Assembly: GCA_016291375.1 (NCBI GenBank)
Contig: JAEEXE010000016.1
Location: 1 to 59,059, forward strand
Length of the DNA: 59,059 nucleotides
DNA from: Butyrivibrio sp.
GTDB lineage: Bacteria > Bacillota > Clostridia > Lachnospirales > Lachnospiraceae
Direction: 5' to 3'
Position numbers and translations under genes: made by a program. Below, piece by piece: positions 36,901 through 46,128 of this stretch. The notes under the pieces were generated by a model, which was given only the letters and a program-made list of their open reading frames with translations, was not told the origin of the DNA and searched no databases. How positions within the stretch are numbered: position 1 is the stretch's first letter; every line of letters starts with the position of its first letter.

Positions 36901-39900
36901 TGATTCCCAGCAAAGTCGTATATTATGCGGATAATGGGAACGATATGGTGGAAGAAGCCAAGGCGCTGTTTTCTATTGCATCTGAGTATGGAAAGGAAGT
37001 TGAGGACTGTATTTTCCTATCAACTGAGAAAGAAGACAAAAAGAGTCTTAGAGAGGCACTTTTTATCAATGCTCTTAATCTCAGAAACGATAGTGTGCGA
37101 AGCAGGATGATAATTCTTCCCGGAAGAGATATCTGTGATGAAAAATCAGATGAGCTTAGGGAAATTTTGATCCGAGAAATATTCTCTGACAGCAAAGAAG
37201 ATGATATTGTTGTGCGCTATCTGGCCAAGGAGAGATTTGTTCTTGCTCCCAATGAACAGCTACCTGATCACGTTGACAGTAAAGAAGATATTTTACGACT
37301 GGTAGTAACCGAAGAAAAGAAACTGCCTCAAACCGTAAAAATACTTGAAGACAGCGTTGATTCGGAAAAATGCAGATTCATAACCTATTCCACTGAAGTG
37401 GACACGGCTTTTGAAAAAAGAGTATTTGAGGATTCCGTACAGGCTGTAAATCTCAAAGAAGAAGAACTGTTCAGCGCGGCTGAGCTTGGAAATTACAGCA
37501 GATGTTATGCCATGGCGGAAGAATATACAAGTATCAGAATACGTGACTTTGTCAGGGACAAAATGCACCTTGAAAAAGACAGATGCTTTAACAGAGCGGA
37601 TGTTGCCAAAGAATTTCAGATTATTGCAGGTTTGGAGAGATATATCGATTACTTCCTGTTTGTGATGGATAAGTACGGATACATAGATAAAAGAGATGAT
37701 ACTTATCGTGTGACGGAAAAGATCAGCGAAGATCAGGATCCATATTCGATCAGAGCGGAACTGGCAAATACAACAGATCTTTTTGAAGGACAATTAAACT
37801 TATTTGATCATGTTATGGAGAATATGGAAGAAGCGCTTAACGGAAGTAAAATGGCGCTCAGCATTCTCTATCCGCCGGGAAAGCAGGATTATCTTGTAAA
37901 GATGCATGAAGGTACGATCCAGAACAAAGAAGATGATTATCTTTTGAATCTTCTTTATGAGACGATCAAATCACTGGTAAGAAGCAAAAAGAAGATAAAA
38001 ATCCTGGAAGCCGGAGCCGGATACGGAACAGTACTCAGAAAAATAGCACCGCTATTAAGAGATTGTGAGGTTGAGTACTATTTTACGGACCTTGGAGAAA
38101 AATATCTGGAACTGTTCATGAGATATGCCGTTCAGGAAAAGCTTGATTACATTAAGTTCTACGTCTTGGACATTGAAAAGGATCCGCGGTTGCAGGGCAT
38201 AGAAGAGAGTTTCGATATTGTGCTTGCATATAACGTCCTTCATGCAACCTATAGCATAAAGAGCTGTTTGGAGAATATGTCTACATTATTGAAACCCGGA
38301 GGAATTATAGGTGTACTTGAAAGAACTGTGGTCAGAAGTTATGTGGACATGGTTTGGGGAATGGCAGACGGATGGTGGTATTTTGACGGTGAAGAGAGAG
38401 AATTGTCTCCTATAATTTCCGGCGCCAGATGGGAAGAGCTTATGAAGAGCTCAGGAATGGAAGAAGTCAAAGTTTTGCCCGAGAAAAAGGGACTGGCTGA
38501 TTGTGTAGATGCCAACCTGATACTGGGTTACAAGAAAAATGATATTTCTGTTCCGCAAATTGCTTATTCCTATCACGGTAAGAAGGGTGAATATGTTGTT
38601 GCTAACCATCTTTCGCTTAAGGATGATCGTGCCTCGATAAAGAAGGAGGTTCGAAAGTTTTTTGATTGGAATAAGGGATATAAGAATGTGATCATTCTTA
38701 ATTACCCTTCGGGAGACAGCAGACCGATATTTGCCACATCCATGAAGCTTCATAATGAGAACAATTCCGAGCAGGTACTCAATGAAGAAATCGTGATGGA
38801 GGCCAAGGATAGGAAGATTCCATGCAGTTTCTTATCTCTGACAAACGACACACCTCTTTCTGCAGATCGGATACTTGCAGACAGCAAACTTGACTATTAT
38901 GCAGATACAAAGAGATTGTATGTTCCGGAATATATGCGTGGGGAGAATATTGCTGATTACCTTGATAATATGGCGACTTCGGATATTGATACATGCATAT
39001 ACACTGATGCGGATATCACTGATTTCTTCAAGAAGGAAGTGGCTTTTGAAAAAGTAAAAGAGGAAAACCCCATGGAATCACTTCTAAGAGGTGAATGGGA
39101 GAGAATCCTGGGAGTATCGGATTTCTCAATAGACGCTGATTTCTTTGAACTTGGCGGAGATTCCTTTAAGCTTATACAGCTGATCAATAATCTTGAGAAA
39201 AAGGGTTATTCCATATTGATGAATGAATTTTACTCATTCTCGACTATAAGAAAGCTTGCGATACATCTATCACAAAGCGAAGCAATGGGTGATATGGCAA
39301 TAAAACTGGATTCTCAGATGCTTAAGTTTGTTTCCGAACAAATGGGCAGCAAGGCTGAAATCATAAATATTCCAAAAGATGAAGAGCAAAAGCGAGTGCT
39401 TGTTGTTGAAGGAAATATTGATACGGATGAATTGCTTAATAAATTGATCGATGAAGGAATCGATTACAAAGTATTTCCTGATTACGTACTTAATAAACAG
39501 GCTCAAGCAGAAGATTCTTATCCGGAAAGAATAAACAGAGAGCTTAAGTTTGAACAGATTCATGAGTTATTGAACAAACATATTGCGGAACAAAAGGCCA
39601 TGAGTGATGCTCTTTGCAACGGATCGGAGATCTATCGTTATCCTATCAGCAATATGCAAAGGATACATTTTAAGGGTGATACAAGACTTCAGATGTATCT
39701 TATTGAGATCAATCAACCTCTCAATATAGATACGATGAACAGAGCATTCCTCGACCTTATCGTCTCACATGGATTTATGCGTTCATGCCTAAGCGGTAGC
39801 AGGAAAAATATGTGGAGCGAGAAGATGCCGCCCAATTCACTCAGACTTCCGATGATAGATATCAGTAAGAACTCAAAAGAGTCGCAGGATGCAGTGATAC

Positions 39901-40907
39901 ACGAGATCATCGAATGGGAAAAAACAGCGGATTTTAAGTGCTGTAATCATCTTATGTATCATGTGACTCTGATCAAGTATTCGGAAAGAAAGTATGATCT
40001 GTTGTTCCAGTTCGATCATTCAATATTCGATCTGTTTTCAGGACAGCTTATCAGAACGCAGCTCCTGCGCAGATATGAGGAACTAAGGCAAGGTAATTGC
40101 AATGCAATGGAATTGTCGTGCAATTACAAGGCATATTTGGATCAGATCAGAAAGGGGCCCATCGGCATTACTCCTGAAGAGTTCAGAGAGAAATTTAAGA
40201 TAGGTGCCTACGGGATCGCCTTTTCGGAGATTCAGCAAAAGATAGCCCGGAGAAGAATGGACAGAAACAAGCAGGTAACGTGCCTTGTGGATGTCGGAGA
40301 ACTCATAGATAAGAATGAAAATAGTGATGCAATGCTAGAACTTGCGGTTGTTCTCAGCGGAATGACTCTTTCCAAACTACTTGATGTGGAAACTGTAGCG
40401 ATTGATCTTCTGTTCCAGAACAGAAAATACGGCAAGCTGAAATATAACGATGTCATGGGAATGGCAGTGGATGGAATTCCCTTGGTGTTTGATATCACGG
40501 ATAATTCGCTTGGTGAGATACAGAGTAAGCTCAAGAAAATGCTTGAGGATATATCTAGGTACAACATTAACTTCTTCAATCTTGTCAGCAACTTGAAATC
40601 CTTCCTTAAATGGGGCCGAGTAATGCAAGAAGTTAATCAGGCAAGTAATTCTAAGATGTTTTCATCATGCCTTATCAATTATGCAGGTAATGTTGAGGAT
40701 GAATACAGTCGCATATGGGACTACAACACCTCAGACGGTGAAGAAAGTAATTTGAATTATGCAGATTATTATGTAGCTGTAAAAAGCATAGATACCAAAT
40801 TGGAATTTCACATTATCTGTTCCTTCGAGAAGGATGTTGAAAGAATCAAGAATATCATGGAACAGCAGGTGAGGACTTTGATCAGTTTGGCTTCGGCAAG
40901 TAATTAA
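33918..40907 (+). CDS. Terminal PKS module KS-AT-cMT-PCP with C-terminal condensation-like domain
   Basis: 2329 residues (ATG 33933 is an alternative start). KS (about 15-440) has Cys186 in an unusual H-S-A-C-S-S-S context, His322 and His360. AT (about 525-850) has Ser634 in GHSLGE and H730-A-F-H733, a malonyl-type motif. Residues about 890-1250 resemble a KR structural region but lack the T-G-G-x-G-x-x-G motif, so there is no working KR. A methyltransferase (about 1280-1540) has EAGAGYG near 1364, N-V-L-H-A-T and the G-W-W-Y-F element typical of PKS C-methyltransferases. The PCP serine is Ser1749. The last 440 residues form a condensation-like domain whose HHxxxDG motif reads D-H2034-S-I-F-D2038: the catalytic second His and the Asp remain but the first His is lost. 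No thioesterase domain follows. This is the last synthase in order; expected product end is a 2-methyl-3-oxo thioester released by the final domain (inference). Confidence 0.88.
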   Translation: METEYMEIKYDYTGLEIAVIGMSGRFPGAHDLQEYWDNIKAGIEAISFFSDDELIEHGISPEELKKINYVKAKGVFPDIEYFDYDLFKYTPKDALNMDPQVRALHQEVYHALEDAGYISDQYKGSIGLIVGASGNFKWEAQVLQDAAQNGDSSFAAAQLCDKDFAATRIAYALNLKGPCYTLHSACSSSLLAIDMACKSLLTGACKIAVACGSSISLPHINGYEYIKGMIYSPDGHCRAFDETAQGTVEGNGAGAVVVKNLDQALKDGDHIYAVIRGTASNNDGNRKVGFTAPSVEGQADVIKKALHNADVDPDTVGYVETHGTGTEMGDPIEFDGLVKAFGNVASDSCALGFAKAGIGHLDTAAGVAAFEKVVLALENSTIPKSINFEKPNPFIEVPGSPFYFCKESKEWERKIIDGCIYPLRAGVSSFGMGGTNVHAILEEAPKTGKGDIGRKHKLFTIAANSENALLNNRKAYLDFLDKRSNEIDADDFAWSLQTKQRNMKYRYSTVFTDLDDLKEKLREDTDGDMKALSSADKKHIYFMFSGQGTQYPGMANALYRSEPYFKTVFDECIDIAEKNGVSGLRDLLLEGNEENSETLMQTQIAQVALFVFEYSLAKLLMEWKIQPEALIGHSLGEIVAATVSGVFSLEDGIRVITARGKYMQMMEKGSMLGVMATPEEIEPMVGDKVNVAAINTEDRLTVSGDEEAIIEFAKKCEEKGIITRKLHTSHAFHSYMMQDAMEPFIEVLDSVKKNRPKIPFISNITGTWVDGEQVNSSSYYASQLINSVKFFEGSKELVQDDSIAIEIGPGSVLSTFVRANCKDKKVSVINLIPGAKENKEADEFFTGQIGRIWESGVEVSWHRYDFRKNRQRIKLPLYVFDKTEVSVEIGNIGSGKAKCPAGKIAKTKQQKQFSSLGWRQTIYPKAPEKESGKVFLLITDKVGLQDVLNEIPRQRVIVVERADHYSYQKNRLSMIRSNDYSDLRRLFYDLEKDAMIPSKVVYYADNGNDMVEEAKALFSIASEYGKEVEDCIFLSTEKEDKKSLREALFINALNLRNDSVRSRMIILPGRDICDEKSDELREILIREIFSDSKEDDIVVRYLAKERFVLAPNEQLPDHVDSKEDILRLVVTEEKKLPQTVKILEDSVDSEKCRFITYSTEVDTAFEKRVFEDSVQAVNLKEEELFSAAELGNYSRCYAMAEEYTSIRIRDFVRDKMHLEKDRCFNRADVAKEFQIIAGLERYIDYFLFVMDKYGYIDKRDDTYRVTEKISEDQDPYSIRAELANTTDLFEGQLNLFDHVMENMEEALNGSKMALSILYPPGKQDYLVKMHEGTIQNKEDDYLLNLLYETIKSLVRSKKKIKILEAGAGYGTVLRKIAPLLRDCEVEYYFTDLGEKYLELFMRYAVQEKLDYIKFYVLDIEKDPRLQGIEESFDIVLAYNVLHATYSIKSCLENMSTLLKPGGIIGVLERTVVRSYVDMVWGMADGWWYFDGEERELSPIISGARWEELMKSSGMEEVKVLPEKKGLADCVDANLILGYKKNDISVPQIAYSYHGKKGEYVVANHLSLKDDRASIKKEVRKFFDWNKGYKNVIILNYPSGDSRPIFATSMKLHNENNSEQVLNEEIVMEAKDRKIPCSFLSLTNDTPLSADRILADSKLDYYADTKRLYVPEYMRGENIADYLDNMATSDIDTCIYTDADITDFFKKEVAFEKVKEENPMESLLRGEWERILGVSDFSIDADFFELGGDSFKLIQLINNLEKKGYSILMNEFYSFSTIRKLAIHLSQSEAMGDMAIKLDSQMLKFVSEQMGSKAEIINIPKDEEQKRVLVVEGNIDTDELLNKLIDEGIDYKVFPDYVLNKQAQAEDSYPERINRELKFEQIHELLNKHIAEQKAMSDALCNGSEIYRYPISNMQRIHFKGDTRLQMYLIEINQPLNIDTMNRAFLDLIVSHGFMRSCLSGSRKNMWSEKMPPNSLRLPMIDISKNSKESQDAVIHEIIEWEKTADFKCCNHLMYHVTLIKYSERKYDLLFQFDHSIFDLFSGQLIRTQLLRRYEELRQGNCNAMELSCNYKAYLDQIRKGPIGITPEEFREKFKIGAYGIAFSEIQQKIARRRMDRNKQVTCLVDVGELIDKNENSDAMLELAVVLSGMTLSKLLDVETVAIDLLFQNRKYGKLKYNDVMGMAVDGIPLVFDITDNSLGEIQSKLKKMLEDISRYNINFFNLVSNLKSFLKWGRVMQEVNQASNSKMFSSCLINYAGNVEDEYSRIWDYNTSDGEESNLNYADYYVAVKSIDTKLEFHIICSFEKDVERIKNIMEQQVRTLISLASASN

Positions 40908-40935
40908 GAGGAAGTACAGTGAAGGAGAATTATAA

Positions 40936-41700
40936 ATGAGTAGCAAAAAAACGATTATTGAATGCAGGGATATGTGTAAATCGTATCAGACAGGCAAGGA
41001 GATGGTACCGGTATTAAACAACCTGAACATTGAGATATATGAAGGGGATTTTACTGTTATCATGGGCAATTCCGGTTCAGGGAAATCCACATTTCTGTAC
41101 TCGGTGAGCGGTCTGGATAATGTTACGGGCGGAAAGGTTATATATGACGGAAAAGAAGTACAGGATCTAAAGGAAAAGCAGATGGTTGAATTCAGAAGAA
41201 AAGAGATCGGTTTTGTCTTTCAGGCAATCTGTTTGGTACCTAACTTTACTGTCATGGAAAATGTTTCTGTACCGGGATTTCTGTGCGAAAAGAATAAAAG
41301 AAAGGTAGTTGATAGGGCGAGCAGATTACTGGAGATGATGGAGCTAAAAAGTGAGATGAAGCGCCTACCTTCCCAGATTTCCGGAGGACAACAGCAGAAG
41401 GTTGCCATAGCAAGGGGACTTATCAATTCCCCAAGAATACTGTTTGCTGATGAGCCCACAGGAGCACTTAATTCAAAACAAGGTGAAAATGTTCTGGATG
41501 TAATGACCCGGTTAAACGAGCAGGGGCAATCCATTGTAATGGTTACCCATGATATCAAGGCTGCATGTCGTGCCAACCGCATATTATTTCTTCGAGACGG
41601 TGTGATCGACGGAGTTTTGGAATTGAGTTTATATACTCCCGAAGATGAGGATCGAAGAGAGCAGGAAATATACGAATTTATAAAGAAAAGAGGATGGTAG
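40936..41700 (+). CDS. ABC transporter ATP-binding protein, LolD/MacB class
   Basis: A 254-residue ATPase. Walker A is G-N-S-G-S-G-K-S-T (near 44), the Q-loop region FVFQAICLVPNFTVMENV follows, the signature is S-G-G-Q-Q-Q-K-V-A-I-A-R, Walker B is ILFADEPTG, and the H-loop is V-T-H-D. These are the marks of the ATPases that drive FtsX-like permeases; the partner permease gene starts two bases after the stop. AAGGAG at 40922-40927 gives a good SD for ATG 40936. It is the first of three ATPase genes in the export block and sits directly after the last synthase. Likely role is export of the product or self-protection. Confidence 0.85.
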   Translation: MSSKKTIIECRDMCKSYQTGKEMVPVLNNLNIEIYEGDFTVIMGNSGSGKSTFLYSVSGLDNVTGGKVIYDGKEVQDLKEKQMVEFRRKEIGFVFQAICLVPNFTVMENVSVPGFLCEKNKRKVVDRASRLLEMMELKSEMKRLPSQISGGQQQKVAIARGLINSPRILFADEPTGALNSKQGENVLDVMTRLNEQGQSIVMVTHDIKAACRANRILFLRDGVIDGVLELSLYTPEDEDRREQEIYEFIKKRGW

Positions 41701-41701
41701 T

Positions 41702-44041
41702 ATGCGGGCTATATTGAAAATATGCGGCGCGGCGTTTAGAAAGAATAGGATACGAAATCTGATAAACCTGATCACGTTTATGCTTGCTGCATTGATATTT
41801 ACTGTGGGAATAGCGATGTTATCAATGTCGCAAGAGCCATTTGACAGAACCTTTGACAAGCTCAATACCTCACATAAGCTGATCTATTGCGGAGACAATT
41901 CCTATGATACGGATGATATTGCCCGCTTCTGGGAAGGCCGTGAAGAGGTGGAAAATGTAAGCATGTTGGATATGTTTACATTACAGGGAAAAGTCGGTAT
42001 AAACGGTGAAACTATAGATACATACTTGGTCTTATGTGAGTATCCAAAGGATGACGATAGGAACCGGGTGATGGTCATAGAGGGGACTGAAGAACTCGGC
42101 GAAAACGAAATCTGGATCTCCACGCAGTTTGCATATGACAACAACATAAAGGTCGGTTCTTTCTTATCAACTCCTGTGAAAAACGGCGTGGAAGATTACA
42201 AAGTAACCGCTATAGTAGTCGATCCGCACTATTGCGTAGGGGTAAATAACCCATCAAGAGCCTGGGTGGCAAAAGGTGAGCTAAAGAGAAACTTCACAGA
42301 TGAAACCGGAAAGCTCATAGGACTTAGATATAAACAGTATTCCGATGCACAGGAGGATGAACTTTGGGCTGCATTCGAACAGCATCTTGGTAAGGCATAT
42401 CAGGGTATATGCAAGGATTACAGAACACTGGTGAAAGAGTACAGATCCAGTTATTCCAGCATCGGAGCTGTAATGATAACTCTTTCAGCCATTATCATAC
42501 TCTTCTGTTGCGTGATCATAAGTTACATAATTTCTTATTCGATCAGCGAAGATTATGTGACAATAGGTGTTTTAAAATCCGAAGGCTTTTCCACCGGACA
42601 GATTATAGGCAGTTATGTATTCCAATATCTGATCATGATATGGATAGCGGTTCCGATCGGAGGATTCTTAAGCTTTGGTACTATCAAAGCCTTATCGGAT
42701 TCAATAACCAAAACCCTTGGAGTTGTATCTGACAATTCCATGTACATAGGAGCGCTTGCTGTCTCATTTATTGTATTTACTTTGATCGTAGCCTTGGTCA
42801 CAATGCGTGCCTCCATAAAGATCGGAAAGATCAAACCTTCACAGGCAATACGTTATGGTGCGCCGGCAGAGGAGGTTCGGGAATGTAAATTTAAGATACG
42901 GGACAGAAAGTATTTAGGAACCAAACTTCAACTGAGCATTCAGGATTTACTGTCCAAGAAAAAGCATTCTCTTATCGTGGCCTTTGCTTTTTTGATAACC
43001 GGATTAATTCTTTCGTTTGCTTATACAACGACCAATACCTATAAAGAGATCCTTTTTGATCCGGGACTTGTGGGTTGGGATGAAAGTGAATTTTCTCTTT
43101 CCAATTCGCACAGAACTTCTGCAACAGACTCTGAGCTTGAAGAGATTTTGGACAAGGAAGATATAGAATGTTGGGTCCCTATCCAATTTATAAGTACAGG
43201 AACCATCAAATTTGACGACAGCCTGACAAGGACAGTTATGGGATATGCCTACGGCGGAGATATGGACAGTGTTTCAGTCAAAAATTATGTTGGAACAAAT
43301 CCGCACGAAGATAATGAGATCTCTGTCGGATCCAGGTTGGCTCATAGGGTAGGAAAAACGATCGGCGACACTATAGAGGTTGATTTTGGCGAGTATAAAA
43401 AAGCTTTTGTCATTACCGGAATATTTGAAACTCTCAATAATGACGGATATCTCTATAGGATCAAGCAAACCGCATTGGAAGAGAAAGACCGTTTAAATGA
43501 TGTCTATCAGATCGTACTCAAAGAAGGAACGGATAAGGATACGTACAGAAAACATCTGGTCGAAGCTTACGGTGATGCTTTTGATATACAGGACAACGAA
43601 AAGTTTGTAGAGAAGAAGTTCGGGAATCTAATGATGCTCATAAATCTAATAGCTGTTCTTGTGTCGTTTATCATCACGATCGTATGTATTGTATCAATAT
43701 ACAACCTAAACAACACGGACATATCGGGCTCTAAGCGGATCTTCGGTATATATAAGACTTTTGGAATGTCATACAGGCAGATCAGAAACATCATAATGAA
43801 CAAGAATATTTTGTGTGGGGTAGTTGGTGCGGTGATCGGAATTATAGTTGGATATTTCGGAACCGGATTCATCATAAAAGGGATCATGAGTGGTATTGGC
43901 CTGTATCATGTGGTGATCACGAACAAAGTAGCACCATTACTGATAGTGGTATTGATATGTGTATTACTTAGCATATTCAGCACTCTTTTTTCTACAAGAA
44001 AGATTGCTCAGATCAATCCCAGAAATTTAATTATCGATTAG
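41702..44041 (+). CDS. FtsX-like ABC transporter permease, two-domain type
   Basis: A 779-residue permease with an N-terminal membrane segment (about 19-40), an extracytoplasmic domain, then three segments up to about 390 (ending R-A-S-I-K-I-G-K-I-K-P-S-Q-A-I-R-Y-G). A second copy of the same plan follows: a segment near 425-445, a second external domain, and three C-terminal segments ending K-I-A-Q-I-N-P-R-N-L-I. The P-x-x-A-I/N-L-I endings are the cytoplasmic motif of FtsX-like permeases. About eight segments are seen, so it is not the ten-segment BceB type. Paired with the ATPase whose stop lies two bases upstream. Likely pumps or shields against the metabolite (inference). Confidence 0.8.
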   Translation: MRAILKICGAAFRKNRIRNLINLITFMLAALIFTVGIAMLSMSQEPFDRTFDKLNTSHKLIYCGDNSYDTDDIARFWEGREEVENVSMLDMFTLQGKVGINGETIDTYLVLCEYPKDDDRNRVMVIEGTEELGENEIWISTQFAYDNNIKVGSFLSTPVKNGVEDYKVTAIVVDPHYCVGVNNPSRAWVAKGELKRNFTDETGKLIGLRYKQYSDAQEDELWAAFEQHLGKAYQGICKDYRTLVKEYRSSYSSIGAVMITLSAIIILFCCVIISYIISYSISEDYVTIGVLKSEGFSTGQIIGSYVFQYLIMIWIAVPIGGFLSFGTIKALSDSITKTLGVVSDNSMYIGALAVSFIVFTLIVALVTMRASIKIGKIKPSQAIRYGAPAEEVRECKFKIRDRKYLGTKLQLSIQDLLSKKKHSLIVAFAFLITGLILSFAYTTTNTYKEILFDPGLVGWDESEFSLSNSHRTSATDSELEEILDKEDIECWVPIQFISTGTIKFDDSLTRTVMGYAYGGDMDSVSVKNYVGTNPHEDNEISVGSRLAHRVGKTIGDTIEVDFGEYKKAFVITGIFETLNNDGYLYRIKQTALEEKDRLNDVYQIVLKEGTDKDTYRKHLVEAYGDAFDIQDNEKFVEKKFGNLMMLINLIAVLVSFIITIVCIVSIYNLNNTDISGSKRIFGIYKTFGMSYRQIRNIIMNKNILCGVVGAVIGIIVGYFGTGFIIKGIMSGIGLYHVVITNKVAPLLIVVLICVLLSIFSTLFSTRKIAQINPRNLIID

Positions 44042-44045
44042 GAGG
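44041..44045 (+). promoter_or_regulatory. Ribosome binding site for a GTG start
   Basis: GGAGG overlaps the stop of the preceding permease and ends six bases before GTG 44052. The nearby ATG 44047 is out of frame, so the ATPase gene starts with GTG. Confidence 0.65.
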
Positions 44046-44051
44046 CATGAG

Positions 44052-44984
44052 GTGGTTATCAATCTTGATAAATTGAAAGTATCATATGGGGACAAAACAG
44101 TACTTAATAATTATTCCTTACAGGTTGAGAAAGGAGAGGTAGTAGGTCTTCTGGGACCAAATGGTGCAGGCAAGACTACACTGATGAACAGTATTTTAGG
44201 GATCAAGAAGATCAGTGAAGGTAAAGTTGAGATCTTTGATAAAGATGTCAAAAAACATGAAAAAGAAATAAAGAAGGATGTTGGGTACGTTCCTCAAGAA
44301 ATAGCTTTGATCGAAGAGTTGAATGTTTATGACAATGTCGCATTTTTTACTAAACTAAGCGGATTACGCGGAAAAGAAGCTGCGGATAAGATCAAGGAAC
44401 TTTTGGAATTTGCTGAACTGTGGGACAGACGAAAGGCTCTCCCCAAAGAACTCTCCGGAGGAATGCAGAGAAGATTGAATATAGCATGTTCAATTGCAAA
44501 TCACCCCAAACTGCTGTTTATGGATGAACCTGCGGTAGGAGTGGATCCGCAATCCAGAAATAAGATCTTGGATATGGTGAAAACTATCAACAAGCAAGGA
44601 ACGGTGGTGGTCTATTCATCTCATTACATGGAAGAGATTGAAGCGGTGTGCAATCGTGTGATCATCATGGACGAAGGCAAGATAATTGCTGATGGAAGCT
44701 GCGAGCAGATTAAAGATCTTATTATTAAGGAGCTTGCAGTGAGACTGGAGCTGTCGGAAATAAATGAAACAGTAATTGAGGAAATAGAAAAACTGGACGG
44801 TGTCAGCAAGGTAGAGGAAGAGGAGAACTATCTTAACGTCATTACCGAAAAAGGAAGTAACTGTCTTGAGTCAATAGTGAAGGTTGTTTTCGAGAATGGG
44901 ATTAGTATTTACAACATTTCATGTGACAGGTCCAATCTAGAAACTGCATTTTTGACTTTGACAGGAAAGAAGCTGAGAGAATAA
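44052..44984 (+). CDS. ABC-2 type transporter ATP-binding protein (DrrA/NatA class)
   Basis: 310 residues. Walker A is G-P-N-G-A-G-K-T-T, the Q-loop G-Y-V-P-Q-E follows, the signature is L-S-G-G-M-Q-R-R-L-N, Walker B is LLFMDEPAVGVDP, and the H-loop is S-S-H-Y-M-E-E. The S-H-Y-M-E-E-x-E and P-Q-S-R elements are typical of drug-export ATPases paired with ABC-2 permeases. A C-terminal regulatory extension of about 80 residues is also usual for this class. The two permease genes directly downstream complete the transporter. It probably exports the metabolite or removes it from the membrane. Confidence 0.87.
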   Translation: MVINLDKLKVSYGDKTVLNNYSLQVEKGEVVGLLGPNGAGKTTLMNSILGIKKISEGKVEIFDKDVKKHEKEIKKDVGYVPQEIALIEELNVYDNVAFFTKLSGLRGKEAADKIKELLEFAELWDRRKALPKELSGGMQRRLNIACSIANHPKLLFMDEPAVGVDPQSRNKILDMVKTINKQGTVVVYSSHYMEEIEAVCNRVIIMDEGKIIADGSCEQIKDLIIKELAVRLELSEINETVIEEIEKLDGVSKVEEEENYLNVITEKGSNCLESIVKVVFENGISIYNISCDRSNLETAFLTLTGKKLRE

Positions 44985-45009
44985 GAGAGGATGGCAAGAA
45001 GGTAATCAC

Positions 45010-46128
45010 ATGAATATTTTGTATACATTATTTTATTATTCCAAAGCGCTTCTGACGGATAAGGTCACCATGGTAGTTAAAACACTTACTCCGATCCTGA
45101 TGATGCTAGTCCTCGGAGCAGCGTTAAAAAACACTTTTACAGCGGCACAATTGGAAGTCAGCAATGTGATCGTGGTGGCAGATGATACAGCATATAACAT
45201 GCTTGATAAGAACATCGACGACAGCTTTTTGGCGATCTCAAGGGCTGCAGATCTTGATGAGGCAATGAAGAATTATAATGATGGCCAAGCGGATGCAGTC
45301 ATCAAAATTGATTCTGAAGGTTCAGATGTACACGATATTGTTGCTTATGTTGGTACCAATAACAATATCAAAAAGATAGTGATAGGCAGTTCCGTAAACG
45401 ATCTAAAAAATATATCCAATATTATGCATGCTTTGGCAGACAAGAATGTTGATACGGATAAGTTGTTCAAAGAATATTGCGATCAGAAATCACTTCTTAG
45501 TGAATCAAAGATTACCGCTACCGGAAACATACCAAGAGCAATAGATTATTACGGAGTGACAATGCTTGTACTTACCACAATGACCGGAGCACTTATAGCA
45601 TGCGATCACTTTGGTGCGATCTTTTCGGGAAGTGTCGGTAAGAGAATAAAGAGTTCAAACATGAGGGTGTATGAGAATTATATCGGAATGTTTGGAAGTA
45701 TGTTCCTGGTAAATATGATTCAGGGAACTATAACTCTGATGATCATGAGATATATTTGCAGGATCAATCTCGGAGATAACATGATCTGGAACGTTATCAT
45801 TGTTGTACTGGCTTCGGCAATGGCCACTGCGATTGGTATTTTTACTTGTACGGCCTTTAATGATGCCAAGCAGGCTACAAAGGTATTGAACATGGTTTTG
45901 CAGGCGTTTGCTTTTGTTTCCGGAGGTTATGTCAAATTAGATTTTGGCTTTCTGAAGTATATGACTCCGAATCATTATGTACAATCTGCAATGTTTCAAA
46001 ATATCTACAGCGGATACGGCGGAAGCTTTGCTGTATCGATTGCAGCAATCTGCATCATCACGGTTTTGTGCTTGGGCGGAGCAATAATTCTTGGGGGAAG
46101 GGAAATAAGATATGGCACTAACATTTAA
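45010..46128 (+). CDS. ABC-2 type transporter permease
   Basis: 372 residues: one membrane segment near the N-terminus (T-L-T-P-I-L-M-M-L-V-L-G-A-A-L), an external domain of about 140 residues, and a block of about five segments from residue 180 to the end. This is the standard ABC-2 layout. The gene overlaps the next permease gene by 17 bp, a sign that both chains are made together and form a heterodimer with the ATPase encoded at 44052. Substrate not shown by the sequence. Confidence 0.8.
   Translation: MNILYTLFYYSKALLTDKVTMVVKTLTPILMMLVLGAALKNTFTAAQLEVSNVIVVADDTAYNMLDKNIDDSFLAISRAADLDEAMKNYNDGQADAVIKIDSEGSDVHDIVAYVGTNNNIKKIVIGSSVNDLKNISNIMHALADKNVDTDKLFKEYCDQKSLLSESKITATGNIPRAIDYYGVTMLVLTTMTGALIACDHFGAIFSGSVGKRIKSSNMRVYENYIGMFGSMFLVNMIQGTITLMIMRYICRINLGDNMIWNVIIVVLASAMATAIGIFTCTAFNDAKQATKVLNMVLQAFAFVSGGYVKLDFGFLKYMTPNHYVQSAMFQNIYSGYGGSFAVSIAAICIITVLCLGGAIILGGREIRYGTNI

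Noticed and set aside
36640..37740. Active ketoreductase in the last synthase
   Set aside because: No T-G-G-x-G-x-x-G or Y-x3-N motif is present; only a KR-like structural region is suggested.
4840..41000. HMG-CoA-synthase-type beta-branching cassette or trans-acting enoylreductase, often found in trans-AT clusters
   Set aside because: I looked for such genes between and after the synthases and saw none.
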